Shown here piece after piece: positions 53,537-63,683 of a stretch of 64,000 nt of DNA. Source of the DNA: Aricia agestis (lineage: Eukaryota > Arthropoda > Insecta > Lepidoptera > Lycaenidae); NCBI RefSeq assembly GCF_905147365.1, contig NC_056406.1, forward strand, positions 2,492,501 through 2,556,500, in the 5' to 3' direction. The notes under the pieces are model-generated. The model searched no databases. It was not told where the DNA came from and saw only the letters and a program-made list of their open reading frames with translations. Every line of letters starts with the position of its first letter. The stretch's first letter is position 1. Made by a program: the position numbers and the translations under genes.

Positions 53537-53836
53537 TATCTGTATGTAATACTAAAATTGTCATCTCCAAGAGTGTTAATCTATTTTTAAGTTTAGTGAT
53601 TATCCTTTAGAAATTTAAAACACATATTATTATGTTTTGTCATAACTAAGAATTATGTATTTATTATTTATTGTACTACTTAATTAGAAACAAGCAACTC
53701 CTTATGTTTGAAATCTCACTTGAGATTAATATCATGAGACTTGAATATTGTATTAATTTATCTTCTTGTTATTTGTAATAAATAGATTTTTTTTTTTTAT
53801 ATTTACGCGTCCGGTTGCGGTCTGAATTAACCCTTA

Positions 53837-54284
53837 TACCTACGTTCGATTTATCCTTACAAACGCAACACAGACATAATTTAAAGCAAACTCCCGAACA
53901 ATACTTAATTTGAACAACAAATCGCGGTCTCGTAATTCTGGTTTGTTTAAATACCTAACTCCCATTGTAAATACTGACGCCCCACCGATCAAAGCGAAGT
54001 CATTAATGTAACAGCCACAAATAAATTTAAACTCCCCGGAATTCCGAACATGAATCTTTCAACAGTCTACCGATCAATTAAAATTAATAAGTTGTTTATT
54101 ATTTAGCTGTACCGAAGTGAATGGCTAAAGCAATGTTGCAATACTTATATATGTTACCGTAAGATTGTAAATACCGTTAGATTATAATCTATCTCGCGAG
54201 ATTGTGAACGGTCGAAAGATTGTGAACCGCAACATGCTGCTTACAAATACAATGACGAAGTTCGAAAATGAAACGAGTTTTGAA
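53837..54284. other. unassigned sequence
   Basis: No repeat features at 53860-54120; could be unique DNA. Nothing else was seen. Confidence 0.35.
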
Positions 54285-54620
54285 AAAGTTAAAAAAAAAA
54301 TCTATTTTTAATTTGACAACAGACTCCAACCATAAATAAAAGAGTATAATTCGTGTGTATATGTATAGGCTTGTCAATCAAAATCTCCTAGTGTGTGTGT
54401 TGTAGTGTGTGTAATGTTTTATTTGTTAAAAAAATGTATGATAAAAGCATCATTTCAAAATAATATTAGCTCCATGCACTCCTTCACCATAATAATATGT
54501 TGAAGGAGTGCATCGAGCTAATATTATTTTATAAAAACTGTAACTGTGCGAATTTTCAATCACCAACGTTTCCGCATTTTTCGTCAAAAGGGATCCAAAG
54601 TTATTCGTTCAACTTCATTC
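54285..54620 (-). mobile_element. Helitron family B fragment with inverted duplication
   Basis: GACAACAGACTCCAACCATA, TAGGCTTGTCAATC, and AATATTAGCTCCATGCACTC match 57055-57250. Then 54496-54536 repeats GAAGGAGTGCATCGAGCTAA in the opposite direction before the element resumes with ACTGTAACTGTGCGAA. Confidence 0.72.
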
Positions 54621-55312
54621 TTTATAGATCGGCGCGTGGCGGCAATCTATTTATTACGAGAGATGAAGACGTTCTTACGTACTATTATCGAACTGTATAA
54701 TACACAGAGTAATAAAGGCAAAATTTAACCCTATGTATGTTGTTAATTGCTGATATTCTTCCGTCATTGCCTAACTAAAAAGATTAGTAAATTAAAAAAA
54801 TTAAAAGGTATGAAATTCCTAATTAACATAAACATTTGAATCCCAACAAGCTATATAAAACAAGGTTAGAAGACGGACGGACCGGACGGACGGCCCGGGG
54901 GCTAACTATTAACTAGTTTAGTTGATAATTAACTTTTAATGGTTTCGTGTTTAGTCAGCAGATAACGTTGGTCTGTACCATTCTACAATTTTAATGCAAC
55001 AATAAAGCGACTACTTTCTTTGTTTGATCCAGTTTCAAACTAAAAAACAATAGTTTATAAAAACTAAAATAAAACACGTTTTTTTTTATTTTATTTTAAC
55101 AAATTATTGCATTGTCATTGACTCTTAATACGTATGCAAAGTTTCGAATTAATTAGACTACTGGAGATAGGTAAAATCGTGCTCAAAGATTCCGTTACAT
55201 ACATACAGCCCAAGCTAATAAAAGTGTGATAAAAATAATGATATTATTCAGACATGGTCCATTGTCCCTTGAATCTTGATACCACTTACATTATATTAGG
55301 TACGAGTCCCAT
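54621..55312. other. unassigned AT-rich sequence
   Basis: A short (GGAC)n-like run GACGGACGGACCGGACGGAC lies at about 54871-54892. Otherwise nothing. Confidence 0.35.
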
Positions 55313-55382
55313 TCGCACTAATATAATACCATAAATGTGATAGTATATGTCTGTCTTCTCTGTATTACCTCTTCACGCTTAA
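55313..55382 (+). mobile_element. short Helitron (H2 type) 5' fragment (H18)
   Basis: CACTAATATAATACCATAAA, CTGTC, TTACCTCTTCACGCTTAA, cut by the next element. Confidence 0.6.
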
Positions 55383-55798
55383 GGCCGTCCCCCGAGCAAA
55401 GGACCTTGGCCATACATTTGCCGCGTTAACGAGATCGCACCAAAACCCAATTTTTTTTAACTTATCTTACTTCAAAGTTGACCTTTTTATACTTTAAACG
55501 GGGAATAATATTATGTAGTATATGATATTGTCGATCTATAGGCGTGTGTTTCAAATAAAAGTAATTTGTAAATACTAAGGAGAGGCTGAATGTATGCTTG
55601 AATTTTAATAAATTGGCTTTACTTTGGAAGCTGATATCATGAGTATAATAAACGAAAATAGAAAATTTAAAACGTGGAAAGGAATGTTGATATACTGAAG
55701 ATTATTGCTGTATTTTTGTTATAAGTCTGTAGCTTTCAAATGATGAGTTTATAAGGCTCTAAATACGGTAAATTACGGATTCTCCGTAGGGAACGCCC
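55383..55798. mobile_element. TIR element, TTAA target
   Basis: GGCCGTCCCCCG at the left and GTAGGGAACGCCC at the right form imperfect inverted ends. TTAA flanks both sides (55379-55382, 55799-55802), as in piggyBac-type MITEs. No coding capacity. Confidence 0.62.
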
Positions 55799-55802
55799 TT
55801 AA

Positions 55803-56152
55803 GAGGCCTACTAACCCAAAAAATCAAACATCGTCCTTCTCTCTTCACGCCCGTCTTTTATATGCCAGGTGAAAAAGGACAGCGCGGAATCATCGCCAAG
55901 TTAGTTTTCTATGAATAAAAGACGAACTATAATGATTATGAAAAAAGTATTTTTAGATATTAAAAAATATTAAAGAAAAGACAGCAAACTTCGAAGATCC
56001 AAGCAAAAATGTGTCTAAAACAAAGTTTTTTGTTAAAAAGAAACTGTCGAGAATTTTTCAATAATCGTTTTTTCGACTTGAGCATTTAATCTTCATGAAC
56101 TGAAGTTACTTGTGTCAAAAATCAGTTTTCTAGACCTTACAGATTTTGAGAT
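55803..56152. other. unassigned AT-rich sequence
   Basis: Nothing recognised. Confidence 0.3.
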
Positions 56153-56309
56153 CCTGGACCCGTACCACGAAACGGTTTTGATACTCAAACAATCGGACGA
56201 GAATGCCACGTCCTGCTCTAACAACGTCATTTCACGTTTGTTACAGTAGAAGGCGGCATTCTCGTCCGATTGTTTGAGTCTCAAAACCGTTTCGTGGTAC
56301 GGGCCCAGG
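56153..56309. mobile_element. palindromic MITE, ~58-bp arms
   Basis: CCTGGACCCGTACCACGAAA mirrors TTTCGTGGTACGGGCCCAGG. The arms continue through CTCAAACAATCGGACGAGAA to GGCATTCTCGT. Mismatches are few, so it is young or well conserved. Confidence 0.83.
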
Positions 56310-56351
56310 TTTGAGTACTTATATAGTCAAGTTAGAGTCAGGTGCATTCTT

Positions 56352-56500
56352 ATAAGCGGCTGAACCGATTTTGATAAAATTTGGTATGCTGATACTTGGT
56401 GCCCCGGGAAAACACAAAGAATAGTTATTATCCCGGAATAATGTACGGTTTCCGCGTGATAAACGAATTTTGGCACGAAGGTGTTGCGGGTGACATCTTT
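56352..56500 (+). mobile_element. short Helitron (H2 type), 5'-truncated (H19)
   Basis: GGCTGAACCGATTTTGATAA, CCCCGGGAAAACACA, CGCGTGATAAACGAATTTTG, GGGTGACATCTTT in place of CATCTAG. Confidence 0.68.
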
Positions 56501-56697
56501 ATAAATAATCGACAGAGACGACATATTCAAGTACTTAATTAATGACATCACAAATTCCTCTAATATATATTTTCAGCAGCGTCTTTCTTGGAAACGTGAT
56601 AAAAGCCTACTTACAGCCGTTTAACATAACTCAATATATTAATATAACGCGGAACACGCGCCACGACACGCGCCAAAAGAACCTTGTAGTGCTCTAA

Positions 56698-57444
56698 GGG
56701 TCAATTGCGACAGAAACGCGACGAGGCGCCGAGATTTATGCCGGCGCCGCGCCGGCGCGGCATAAATTTGTATGGATTTGACCAGACAAACCTTACAGGT
56801 TTATGGTACACTCTCAATTAGATATAAGTTATAATTTGTATTATTTAAATAAACTAGAGATCGCCCAATGGTCGAAATTCGACCTTACTTGCAATGACAT
56901 TAGGACTACTACCTATATTTTGTAAAAAATATTGACTTCATCATAGTTTTTTTTCAATTCTTGTCTCTGGGACTCAGCTGATCTCAGACTGGCCGTTCAA
57001 GCATTGTCTAATAATATCTAAAATTAAATAAAAAAAAACAATGATCCATTTTCAATTTGTCAACTTGTTGTCAACAGACTGCAACCATAAATAAAAGACT
57101 ATAATTCGTATGTAGGTATAGGCTTGTCACTCAAAAATCTGTCATTTTTCCTAGTAGTAGTGTCGTGGTGTGTGTAACGTTTTATTTGTTAAAAATATAT
57201 ATTATGACAAAAGCATAATTTTAAAATAATATTAGCTCGATGCACTCCTTCACCATATAAACTATAACTGTGCGAAATTTTTCGTAAAAAGGGTTACAAA
57301 GTTTTTCTCTCACGTATTAATATATAGATAAAAATAAAATAAAAAGATTTCAATTGCGCGAGCGGCGAGACGTCTTTCGAATCTGTCAAATCCATATAAA
57401 TTTAGAAATGCATCTACGCGTCGCGTCGCGGTCTGAATTGACCC
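56698..57444. mobile_element. MITE family P, copy 3, split by a Helitron
   Basis: Left end TAA + GGGTCAATTGCGACAG, right end GCGGTCTGAATTGACCC + TAA (56695-56697, 57445-57447). A GC palindrome (GCCGGCGCCGCGCCGGCGC) lies near 56740-56760. The Helitron at 56854-57328 sits inside. Confidence 0.72.
56854..57328 (-). mobile_element. Helitron family B, copy 3, most complete
   Basis: Minus strand from TCTATATATTAATACGTGAG (57328) to the hairpin GGTCGAATTTCGACC, ATTGGGCGAT and CTCTAG (56854-56857). 475 bp defines the family length. No helicase. Confidence 0.82.
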
Positions 57445-57644
57445 TAAGCCGTTTGATACAGAATACTGATGCGTCATTGGTCAATTTTGACGTTTTACTG
57501 GTGACATCACTTCGATTCAAGTGAACATAAATACAAGTTACAACATATTATTATTATTAAGTACATAATATTTTGGGCTTGATTTTCTTTATTCACAATT
57601 AATGAACAAATTGGTATTACTCGTAAGTTGCAACTTTGTTGTAA

Positions 57645-57785
57645 AAATGTCCTGTGTCCTTTCTCGGGACTTAAAGTATTTTATCTTCACTATACATGCC
57701 TTTCTTTCAGTGTTTAAGCGTGAAGAGGCAATAGACAGAAGAACAAGCAGACAGACTTTTGCAACATAAATTAGAACGGATTTTA
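57645..57785 (-). mobile_element. short Helitron (H2 type), 5' half (H20)
   Basis: AAAATCCGTTCTAATTTATG start on the minus strand, CTGTCTGCTTG, CCTCTTCACGCTTAAACACT, AAGTCCCGAGAAAGGACACA. The 3' end is missing. Confidence 0.6.
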
Positions 57786-57997
57786 TTTCTGTTTGTTGTA
57801 CATACGATAAAAGTCAGAGGAAATATGAGCAAAACTATTGTTTGAACGGTTGCATCGTGCAACAATTACATAACCGGTATTTGCTGAACGACCAATTATA
57901 TTGAATCGTTCCAACGGGTATCTTTCAATTTGTCTAAAATTATTCGTGTATACAGGGACCTATAAATACTAAGAGATGCTTTTATTTAGTTTTTTTA

Positions 57998-58267
57998 GAG
58001 CAGGCGCTATATATGAGTATGCATGGCGCATGTTGAGTATGCAAAATGTGAGGATCGCATTCTGTGAATGGGTTGAACTCAGAAAAGCATGTAGATTATG
58101 ATTCTAAATATTGCCAGGAGTCCCTTTTTTTACCCGGACGAAGTGTTTAAAAATGACGAATCGAATGGCGACATTCAGAATCACAATCTGCGTGCTTTTC
58201 TGAGTCCAACAACTTCACAGAATTTGGTCCTCATATTTTGCATGCTCAACTTCACCTAACACCCGCT
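57998..58267. mobile_element. palindromic MITE, ~110-bp imperfect arms
   Basis: GAGCAGGCGC / ACCCGCTC ends. The arms pair through GAGTATGCAAAATGTGAGGA with TCCTCATATTTTGCATGCTC, and TCAGAAAAGCATGTAGATT with its mirror. Ends resemble family T, but the arms differ. Confidence 0.75.
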
Positions 58268-58290
58268 CTCTTTTACACGTGGGATAAAAG

Positions 58291-58486
58291 CTACGAATAA
58301 TAAAAACTAAGGAAAAGTAACTCCGTCAAAAAACATGCTCCACAATACTTGTCATTTCAATACATTTGCAATATTTAGGTGACCTTGAGCGGTACTAGGC
58401 TGACGTTACATGACAGATCGAAAGGAACCAAATTTAAAACGGTAATAGTATGGCAGTTACGATTCCTTAGTTTTTATTATTCGTAG
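58291..58486. mobile_element. 196-bp TIR element with direct target duplication
   Basis: Perfect ends CTACGAATAATAAAAACTAA / TTAGTTTTTATTATTCGTAG. GATAAAAG flanks both sides (58283-58290, 58487-58494). The duplication can also be read as 10 bp (GGATAAAAGC) with TIRs one base shorter, so hAT (8 bp) versus Mutator-like (9-10 bp) is open. Confidence 0.85.
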
Positions 58487-58744
58487 GATAAAAGCAATTT
58501 TTCTATCATACATTTTTATATAATACGCCCTCTACCTTTTGATCTTGAATTCATGATGGACGAACACAATCGATTATGACAGAATACGTGCCCATGATTG
58601 TCGTCCACTGTGGTTATTGTTAGACATCTGCGCAATCATGGTTTTCCATCACGAACCAACGTGAAGGCTTTCATATACGAGCCTTAGATAATGATTTACT
58701 CAATACAAACTTGCTCCTAATATTATCTAAATATAATATATTAA

Positions 58745-59182
58745 GTTGACGCCTTGATATCGATTTTTCTCAACAATGAAGCTAAGAAATTAAAGTTCAT
58801 TGTCAGTATTCATCATGTCTTTATCTTTGAATTACCCATAGCATAACACGATTGGTCAACTTTTATAACACAGAATAATTAATCAAAAAGACCTCTATAA
58901 AACAGGGATTCTAATTTTGTCAACAGAGGAGAGTGATTTAAGCTTCCAAAATTTATACATAGATTAGTTCAAGCATACACTATAATTTGCCTTAAATTAG
59001 TTTATATGAAATATATTTATGGTTTTTAAATTACGCGACAAAAACCATTTTGTCGCTTACGCCCTTTTCATTTCTTGCTGTTTCATTTCTTGTTTTCTAT
59101 GAGAGACCGGCCCGGCCTCTCATAGAAAACAAGCGATCTGAAACATATCCAAAATGATTTTTTACTTTAACGCGGCGTCACC
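58745..59182. mobile_element. MITE family F, copy 3, complete, TTAA-flanked
   Basis: GTTGACGCC / GGCGTCACC ends, TTAA on both sides (58741-58744, 59183-59186). The hairpin TTGTTTTCTATGAGAGACC and mirror lies at 59090-59133. 438 bp without coding capacity. Confidence 0.8.
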
Positions 59183-59186
59183 TTAA

Positions 59187-59847
59187 GGACGAACAAACAC
59201 AAGCCTCGTACATGTCTAAATATTGATTCTGTTTTAATGATATATCAACACGCCTCGTGCCAAAGCTGAAAGGCTTAAAATTTGCACAGAAATTACTTTG
59301 TAAATAATATAAGATAAAATCCGGAGAAGAAATAGAAGACCTTTCTGAGATACCTTTGATATAAGCTAAGAGTATTGTTTTTTATACTGAAGTAATGTTT
59401 GAAATCATACCTCTTTTGTGTTTAAATACGAAAAACGGGAGACAGCTACCTACACAATATTAAATTTAATATACCGTGGGTACATTTTAACCAAAGTATT
59501 GTGGGGTCATTTTGACATATTATTTTCGTGCAGACAACTTATTTTGTTCCATATCCACGTGTAAATTACGTCTTATGTTCACATCGTAAGTTTAAAAATA
59601 GCGGATCAAATACCAAATTAAAATTCTTAAAGTTACAACACAAAATTGAAAAAAACATTTAAAGATGGCGAAATAAACTGCGTTAAACTGCGTTAGTTGG
59701 CCACTTCTTACTTCCAACGGCAAACTTTGGTCATTAAACTTTCGGTGTCAATACACAATATTCCCGCTGTAGTTAGACTTCGCGACCAGACTTCGCGATA
59801 TCAATTTACCTGGATTTCCCTAGATTTTAATAAAGCCTATATTTGAA
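59187..59847. other. unassigned sequence
   Basis: AT-rich. Nothing recognised. Confidence 0.35.
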
Positions 59848-60038
59848 ATCAAAATCAAAATATTTTTTATTCCGAGTATTTTTTTTTACAAAATTCTTTC
59901 CAAACGTCGTAACTACGTTGCCTACCACCGGTTCGGGAACTACCCCGCCGAGAAGAACCGGTGCGGGCGTAAGAAACTCGCACGGGGCCATCTTTTACTA
60001 AAAAGATGGAAAATTACAATTTAAAACATATGTAGGTA
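59848..60038 (-). mobile_element. LINE 3' UTR fragment (family L3)
   Basis: Tail-side ATCAAAATCAAAATATTTTT, then ACGTTGCCTACCACCGGTTC and GAAGAACCGGTGCGGGCGTA. No coding part is left. Confidence 0.75.
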
Positions 60039-60181
60039 CAACACGGTCACATTAACCCGACGCACCGCTGGAATGCAATAATGTGTCATCAAAATTATTT
60101 TTCAATAAGTACAGATTTTTTGGCCTCGATGAAAAAACACCGATTTTCGAATTGAACTTAGCCCGTATCAAACTGACTGTA

Positions 60182-60396
60182 CTGTACTCGGCGAAACATG
60201 GCGGTAGCGGTCATTGACTCCCTGTCAAAAAATTTGACATTTTCTATGTAAGCCGCGATTGACAATGGACTAGGAACATCTGACACTTCATTGTCAATCG
60301 CGGTTTATATAGATGACAAGTTTTGACATCCCTGTCAAAAACACAATGAAGTGTCGATGATCAATGACCGCTACCGCCATGTTTCGCCGAGTACAG
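60182..60396. mobile_element. mariner-type MITE (family AH), TA target, perfect long TIRs
   Basis: CTGTACTCGGCGAAACATGG mirrors CCATGTTTCGCCGAGTACAG exactly, continuing to GGTCATTGA (36 bp). TA lies on both sides. A second inner pair, CGCGATTGACAATG with CATTGTCAATCGCG, sits in the centre. A partial copy lies at 9858-9975. Confidence 0.86.
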
Positions 60397-60409
60397 TATA
60401 GATAAAAAC

Positions 60410-60570
60410 TAGATGACCCAGTGAACTTCATATCACTTCCTAAATCCTAATATAAATCTTCCCTGGACATCCACGAATATTCTAAAATTAAAATTAGCCA
60501 AATTGGTTCAGCCGCTCTGGAGTTTTAGAGAGAGTATCATAAATTCGTTTTTATTCACACAGATGATTGC
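60410..60570 (-). mobile_element. Helitron-like repeat starting ACTAGATGACCC
   Basis: The minus-strand end CACTGGGTCAT + CTAG, interior AAATTGGTTCAGCCGCTCTG, and ends in TTTTTATTCACACAGATGA. A common lepidopteran repeat. The terminal hairpin is not obvious, so Helitron status is tentative. Confidence 0.55.
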
Positions 60571-60883
60571 ACACAAACACATAGGAATACGCTACCCGCC
60601 CTGACTATGCGAACACTCGTACGTTAGGAAATTCGTGCAAGGGTCCTCAACTCCTCACCGTACTTCTGAAACAGATTCGATTTCGATTACTAGTTTGGTG
60701 TAGTTTTTGATTATGCTTTGTGATCGAACAAACTTGAGTCAAGATCGATACTGACCAAAATCATCAAAAAAATTCTTGATCCTGACTAGTTAAAAATTGA
60801 GCTAGCACGATCACGCGCTAGTCAGGAGTACCAAATTATACTGAAATCGAGTTGATTCGATTCTCGGTTGTGTCGGGGGTAAA

Positions 60884-61302
60884 GGCCAGGCCACACTGCG
60901 TTGTGGTGTCGCATCGTAACAATCTACGACGCCGCAAAACGCATCGTGGAAATTTCCGATGCGAAACGCGCCACGATATTTGACCTTACTACAGCGGGGC
61001 TAAAATGGTCGCTTTGAAGAATCACAATATATTGAATCATGTTATGATTCATTCTTTTTAAAATCGCAAAATGCAAGTCTGCTTGCAATTCATATCTAAT
61101 AATTCGTACTAATTTGACATTTGTCAGTTTGACAGTTTTGACAATTCATTTGATAAAGTTATTGAGAGGAATTGCTAAATGTGACCATTTTAGCCCCGCA
61201 GGTGTTGCATCCGATGTAATTTTTGCGTTGCGACATCGCGCCGCATTTCTGTGCGATGTTGTTTTTGTGATACGACGCCGCAACGCAGTGTTGAGGCCAG
61301 CC
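60884..61302. mobile_element. MITE (family AJ), outer shell
   Basis: GGCCAGGCCACACTGCGTTG at the left mirrors GCAACGCAGTGTTGAGGCCA at the right, with GCATCG/CGATGT motifs inside. It is interrupted by the element at 60994-61199. Confidence 0.68.
60994..61199. mobile_element. MITE family Z, copy 2, nested
   Basis: GCGGGGCTAAAATGGTCGC / GTGACCATTTTAGCCCCGC. Matches 37185-37384 inverted over its whole length. Confidence 0.82.
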
Positions 61303-61305
61303 GTG

Positions 61306-61594
61306 CTAGCATACGCCAACGAGATATCTCACTCTACACGTTTTCTCGATGTTAACTGGTTTATCTCTTCATCTCTATTGACCCTAACATACATTTTTTC
61401 TCGTACGTCTGTCGTCAAAATTAGAGATAATTTTGTTTTTTTTTTATATGTGCTATTATATACGAACGAGAAATTTATCTCTTGATTCTCGACATATGCA
61501 TATTAGCGAAAAAGAGATATAATATATCGATATCGACAATATCACTACGCTCGAGAGTGAGATATCCACGAGATATCTCGTTGGCGTATGCTAG
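61306..61594. mobile_element. MITE with perfect 25-bp terminal inverted repeats
   Basis: CTAGCATACGCCAACGAGAT mirrors ATCTCGTTGGCGTATGCTAG. GAGATA/TATCTC motifs repeat inward. It abuts the right end of the preceding MITE. GGGCCTGGCCC follows at 61595, resembling the outer GGCCAGGCC terminus. Confidence 0.82.
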
Positions 61595-61858
61595 GGGGCC
61601 TGGCCCTACGCTTGAGGAGGTAAGTTGTATGTTGTAATACAAGAGTAAACAAGTAATAACGCCAGTTGGGCATTGTGATTGTCGCAGTGGGCCATCTATT
61701 CCCGTCACTGCCGCATGCCGGCTATTTCGGTCGCCCCACTCCCAACAATACATTCCTCTGCCTTCTTGGACATAATAGTAGCTAATTGGAGTTTGGTAAC
61801 TTCTGAAGTGTAACTTCCAGCGATGTTACTATTGAACTTTCATTTATGGTTTAGAATA
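61595..61858. other. unassigned sequence
   Basis: Nothing recognised except the GGCCTGGCC next to the MITE. Confidence 0.3.
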
Positions 61859-62110
61859 CAGGGTGTAACAAAGCTAAGTGATAATATTTTAGCAGGTGTA
61901 TGGGTACCCGGAATAAAGTTGGGTGTGAAAGTAGCAGCGCTGAAAGAGTAACTTTTTTTAAACTTTTGTATGGAAAAATTCATGACGCTGGCCCATACAA
62001 ATCACAAATTTTGCTCTATCAGCGCTGCTACTTTTACAGTGAACTCTATATAAGGGTACAGGGACACATACACACCCTAAAGTATGATCACTTCGTTTTG
62101 TTACACCATG
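61859..62110. mobile_element. mariner-type MITE (family Y), copy 2
   Basis: CAGGGTGTAACAAAGCTAAG / TTTTGTTACACCATG. Inner GTGAAAGTAGCAGCGCTGAA is shared with 35144-35399. TA is kept on the left only. Confidence 0.78.
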
Positions 62111-62139
62111 TTACATGTATAAGCTTTTATGAAACTAAG

Positions 62140-62250
62140 TGTCGGATAGGCTATTCACAACTTTTTTGACAGATTCTCCATATTTGATCTGTCAAGTAAA
62201 TTGGCGGATAGCCTATTTGGAACTTATCAGGAAGTGGTGAAACAGGCCCT
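62140..62250. mobile_element. right half of a MITE with GGGCCTGTTTCACCA end (family AK)
   Basis: GTGTCGGATAGGCTATTCAC and its mirror-related TGGCGGATAGCCTATTTGGA, then GAAGTGGTGAAACAGGCCC + TAA. The left terminus is missing. Confidence 0.68.
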
Positions 62251-62356
62251 AAAAAGTCTTGAAAAATTTTAGACGTTGAATTATATACAATCTATTCACA
62301 CATCGAAACTCCCCACCGGTATTTCACGCCCTGGGAATGGAACACTTTATTTCTGA
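62251..62356. other. unassigned sequence
   Basis: Nothing recognised. Confidence 0.3.
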
Positions 62357-62700
62357 AATGAAATAAAAAATAAATAAATAAACGTTTATTCGACAGAAAA
62401 ACCATTACACAAACTACCTTAGTAGTTAAGTACATTTAAAACAAAGGAAAAATACGACACAATCAAGATTTTTTAAATTATACAGAATACTTACAGACAA
62501 ATACTATGAAGGTAACTGGGTCAAACAAAACATAAAGAAATGTATGGTATCCCACGCGATACGCGTAAGTATACAATTATTATTGTGATAAACCCAACTA
62601 CTAAATACTACCCAACAGTAACAAACAGCAGCTACAGCTTTAAATACAATAATTTATATTCTATAGATAGGACTATCTTTATGGCCTAGCTGATAGGACC
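62357..62700 (-). mobile_element. probable LINE 3' UTR with (TTTA)n tail
   Basis: AAATAAATAAATAAACGTTT at the left followed by ATTCGACAGAAAAACCATTA and AC-rich sequence matches my recollection of lepidopteran LINE 3' ends on the minus strand. No coding part, and the right limit is approximate. Confidence 0.4.
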
Positions 62701-63180
62701 TATCCTATCTGGCTCTCACAGATACAACTTATGAACACCTCAACTTTTATCATAACCTAAATATTTTCGGGAAGGTTTGGGGTTATTTATTTAGTTCACA
62801 AGTTATTGACCTGGCCTGTGGTCGAGAGGTCGTTATCTGAGGCTACGGCCTCGCTCGAGCCCTCTCGAAGCCTCTATTTATAGCATATCAAAACAAATTA
62901 CATATGAAATTCAGTTTCCCTGCGAGAGCGTCTAGGAAATATTTGATATCGGTTGCAGTGACTATTTACTCAGTGGAATTTATCAAAATTCTTTCTTACG
63001 GTGCGTCCACATTTGTACCATTTGCGCGATCAGATCTCGTATCATCGAAGCGTATCAAAATGATACGCGTATCATGATACGCCCCGATCGCTATTAACCA
63101 ACGTATCGTATCAAATACGAGCAAGATCGGCAAAATGATCTAGTCCGTCTAGGCGATCGATCTAGGCGTCCACACTAATC
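62701..63180. other. sequence with GATACG repeats, possibly an inverted-repeat element
   Basis: 63010-63190 contains GTGCGTCCACA, repeated GTATCA/GATACG motifs, GCGATCGATCTAGGCGTCCACAC and the hairpin GTCCACACTA/TAGTGTGGAC at about 63170-63190. It may be a decayed MITE. Upstream nothing. Confidence 0.4.
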
Positions 63181-63640
63181 ATAGTGTGGACGTCCGTCAT
63201 AAGGAGTGAGCACACTGAAACTGGCCGTGCCGGGGCTCAGCGTGCCGGGGCGCATCGCAAAAATCCGCCTCCATACAATTTGTTTGGAAGCGGATGCGCG
63301 TATCGCACACTATGCCGGGGCGCATCGGCGCGGATTTTTGCTTGGCGGATTTCCGTCAATGCGACATGGCCTGACAAGACCCGCTGCGCCCCGGCAACAG
63401 TGTGTTATGGCAAGCGGCGCGCGGATGTGATGCGATACGGCCCGGCAAGCTTCGGCTCGAAATCCGACCATGCATTGCGCGCCGACCCGCCGCGGCCCGC
63501 CCCGGCACGCCCCGGCACAGTGAGCGTTAAAATCCGTCAATGCGATGCGACCCGGCCCGGCAATAGTGCTATAGCGCATTTTGCGCTGCGCTGAGCCCCG
63601 ATCCGCCCCATCACGCCCCGGCACGCGCCCACAAACTGTG
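63181..63640. repeat. GC-rich block with CGGGGCGCATCG / CGCCCCGGCACG motifs
   Basis: Strongly GC-rich against an AT-rich background. GTGCCGGGGC motifs at the left and GCCCCGGCACG motifs at the right are inverted, and ATCCGTCAATGCGA-like units recur (about 63352, 63532). Long open frames on both strands follow from the lack of A/T-rich stops. Probably one or two inverted-repeat elements. Confidence 0.55.
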
Positions 63641-63683
63641 CGCGTACCTATAGTAGCTTCATGCATGCAAAGTCTCAGCCCGA

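Larger units (their letters stand above)
52810..53806 (+). mobile_element. LINE 3' end, 5'-truncated, carrying a Helitron
   Basis: Coding remnant 52858-53281, then 3' UTR interrupted at 53299-53536 and a T-rich/A-rich end near 53795. It lies between ATGCATCTA and ACGCGTCCGG of the host MITE, so it inserted into that MITE. Confidence 0.72.
51608..53833. mobile_element. MITE family P, copy 2, expanded by an array and nested insertions
   Basis: Left end GGGTCAATTCAGACCGCAAC and right end GCGGTCTGAATTAACCC, with TTA at 51605-51607 and 53834-53836. Original core pieces are 51608-51870 and 52725-52800 (GATTTGCAAGACGTCTCACG .. AGAAATGCATCTA). The material between came later: a MITE (51871-52228), a compound palindrome, a LINE and a Helitron. 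Confidence 0.75.

Noticed and set aside
61114..61753. 123- and 92-codon frames
   Set aside because: They cross MITE boundaries (61199, 61302, 61306), so they cannot be conserved genes.
63000..63640. CpG island or promoter of a host gene
   Set aside because: Inverted and repeated motifs point to transposon origin, and no downstream exon was seen.
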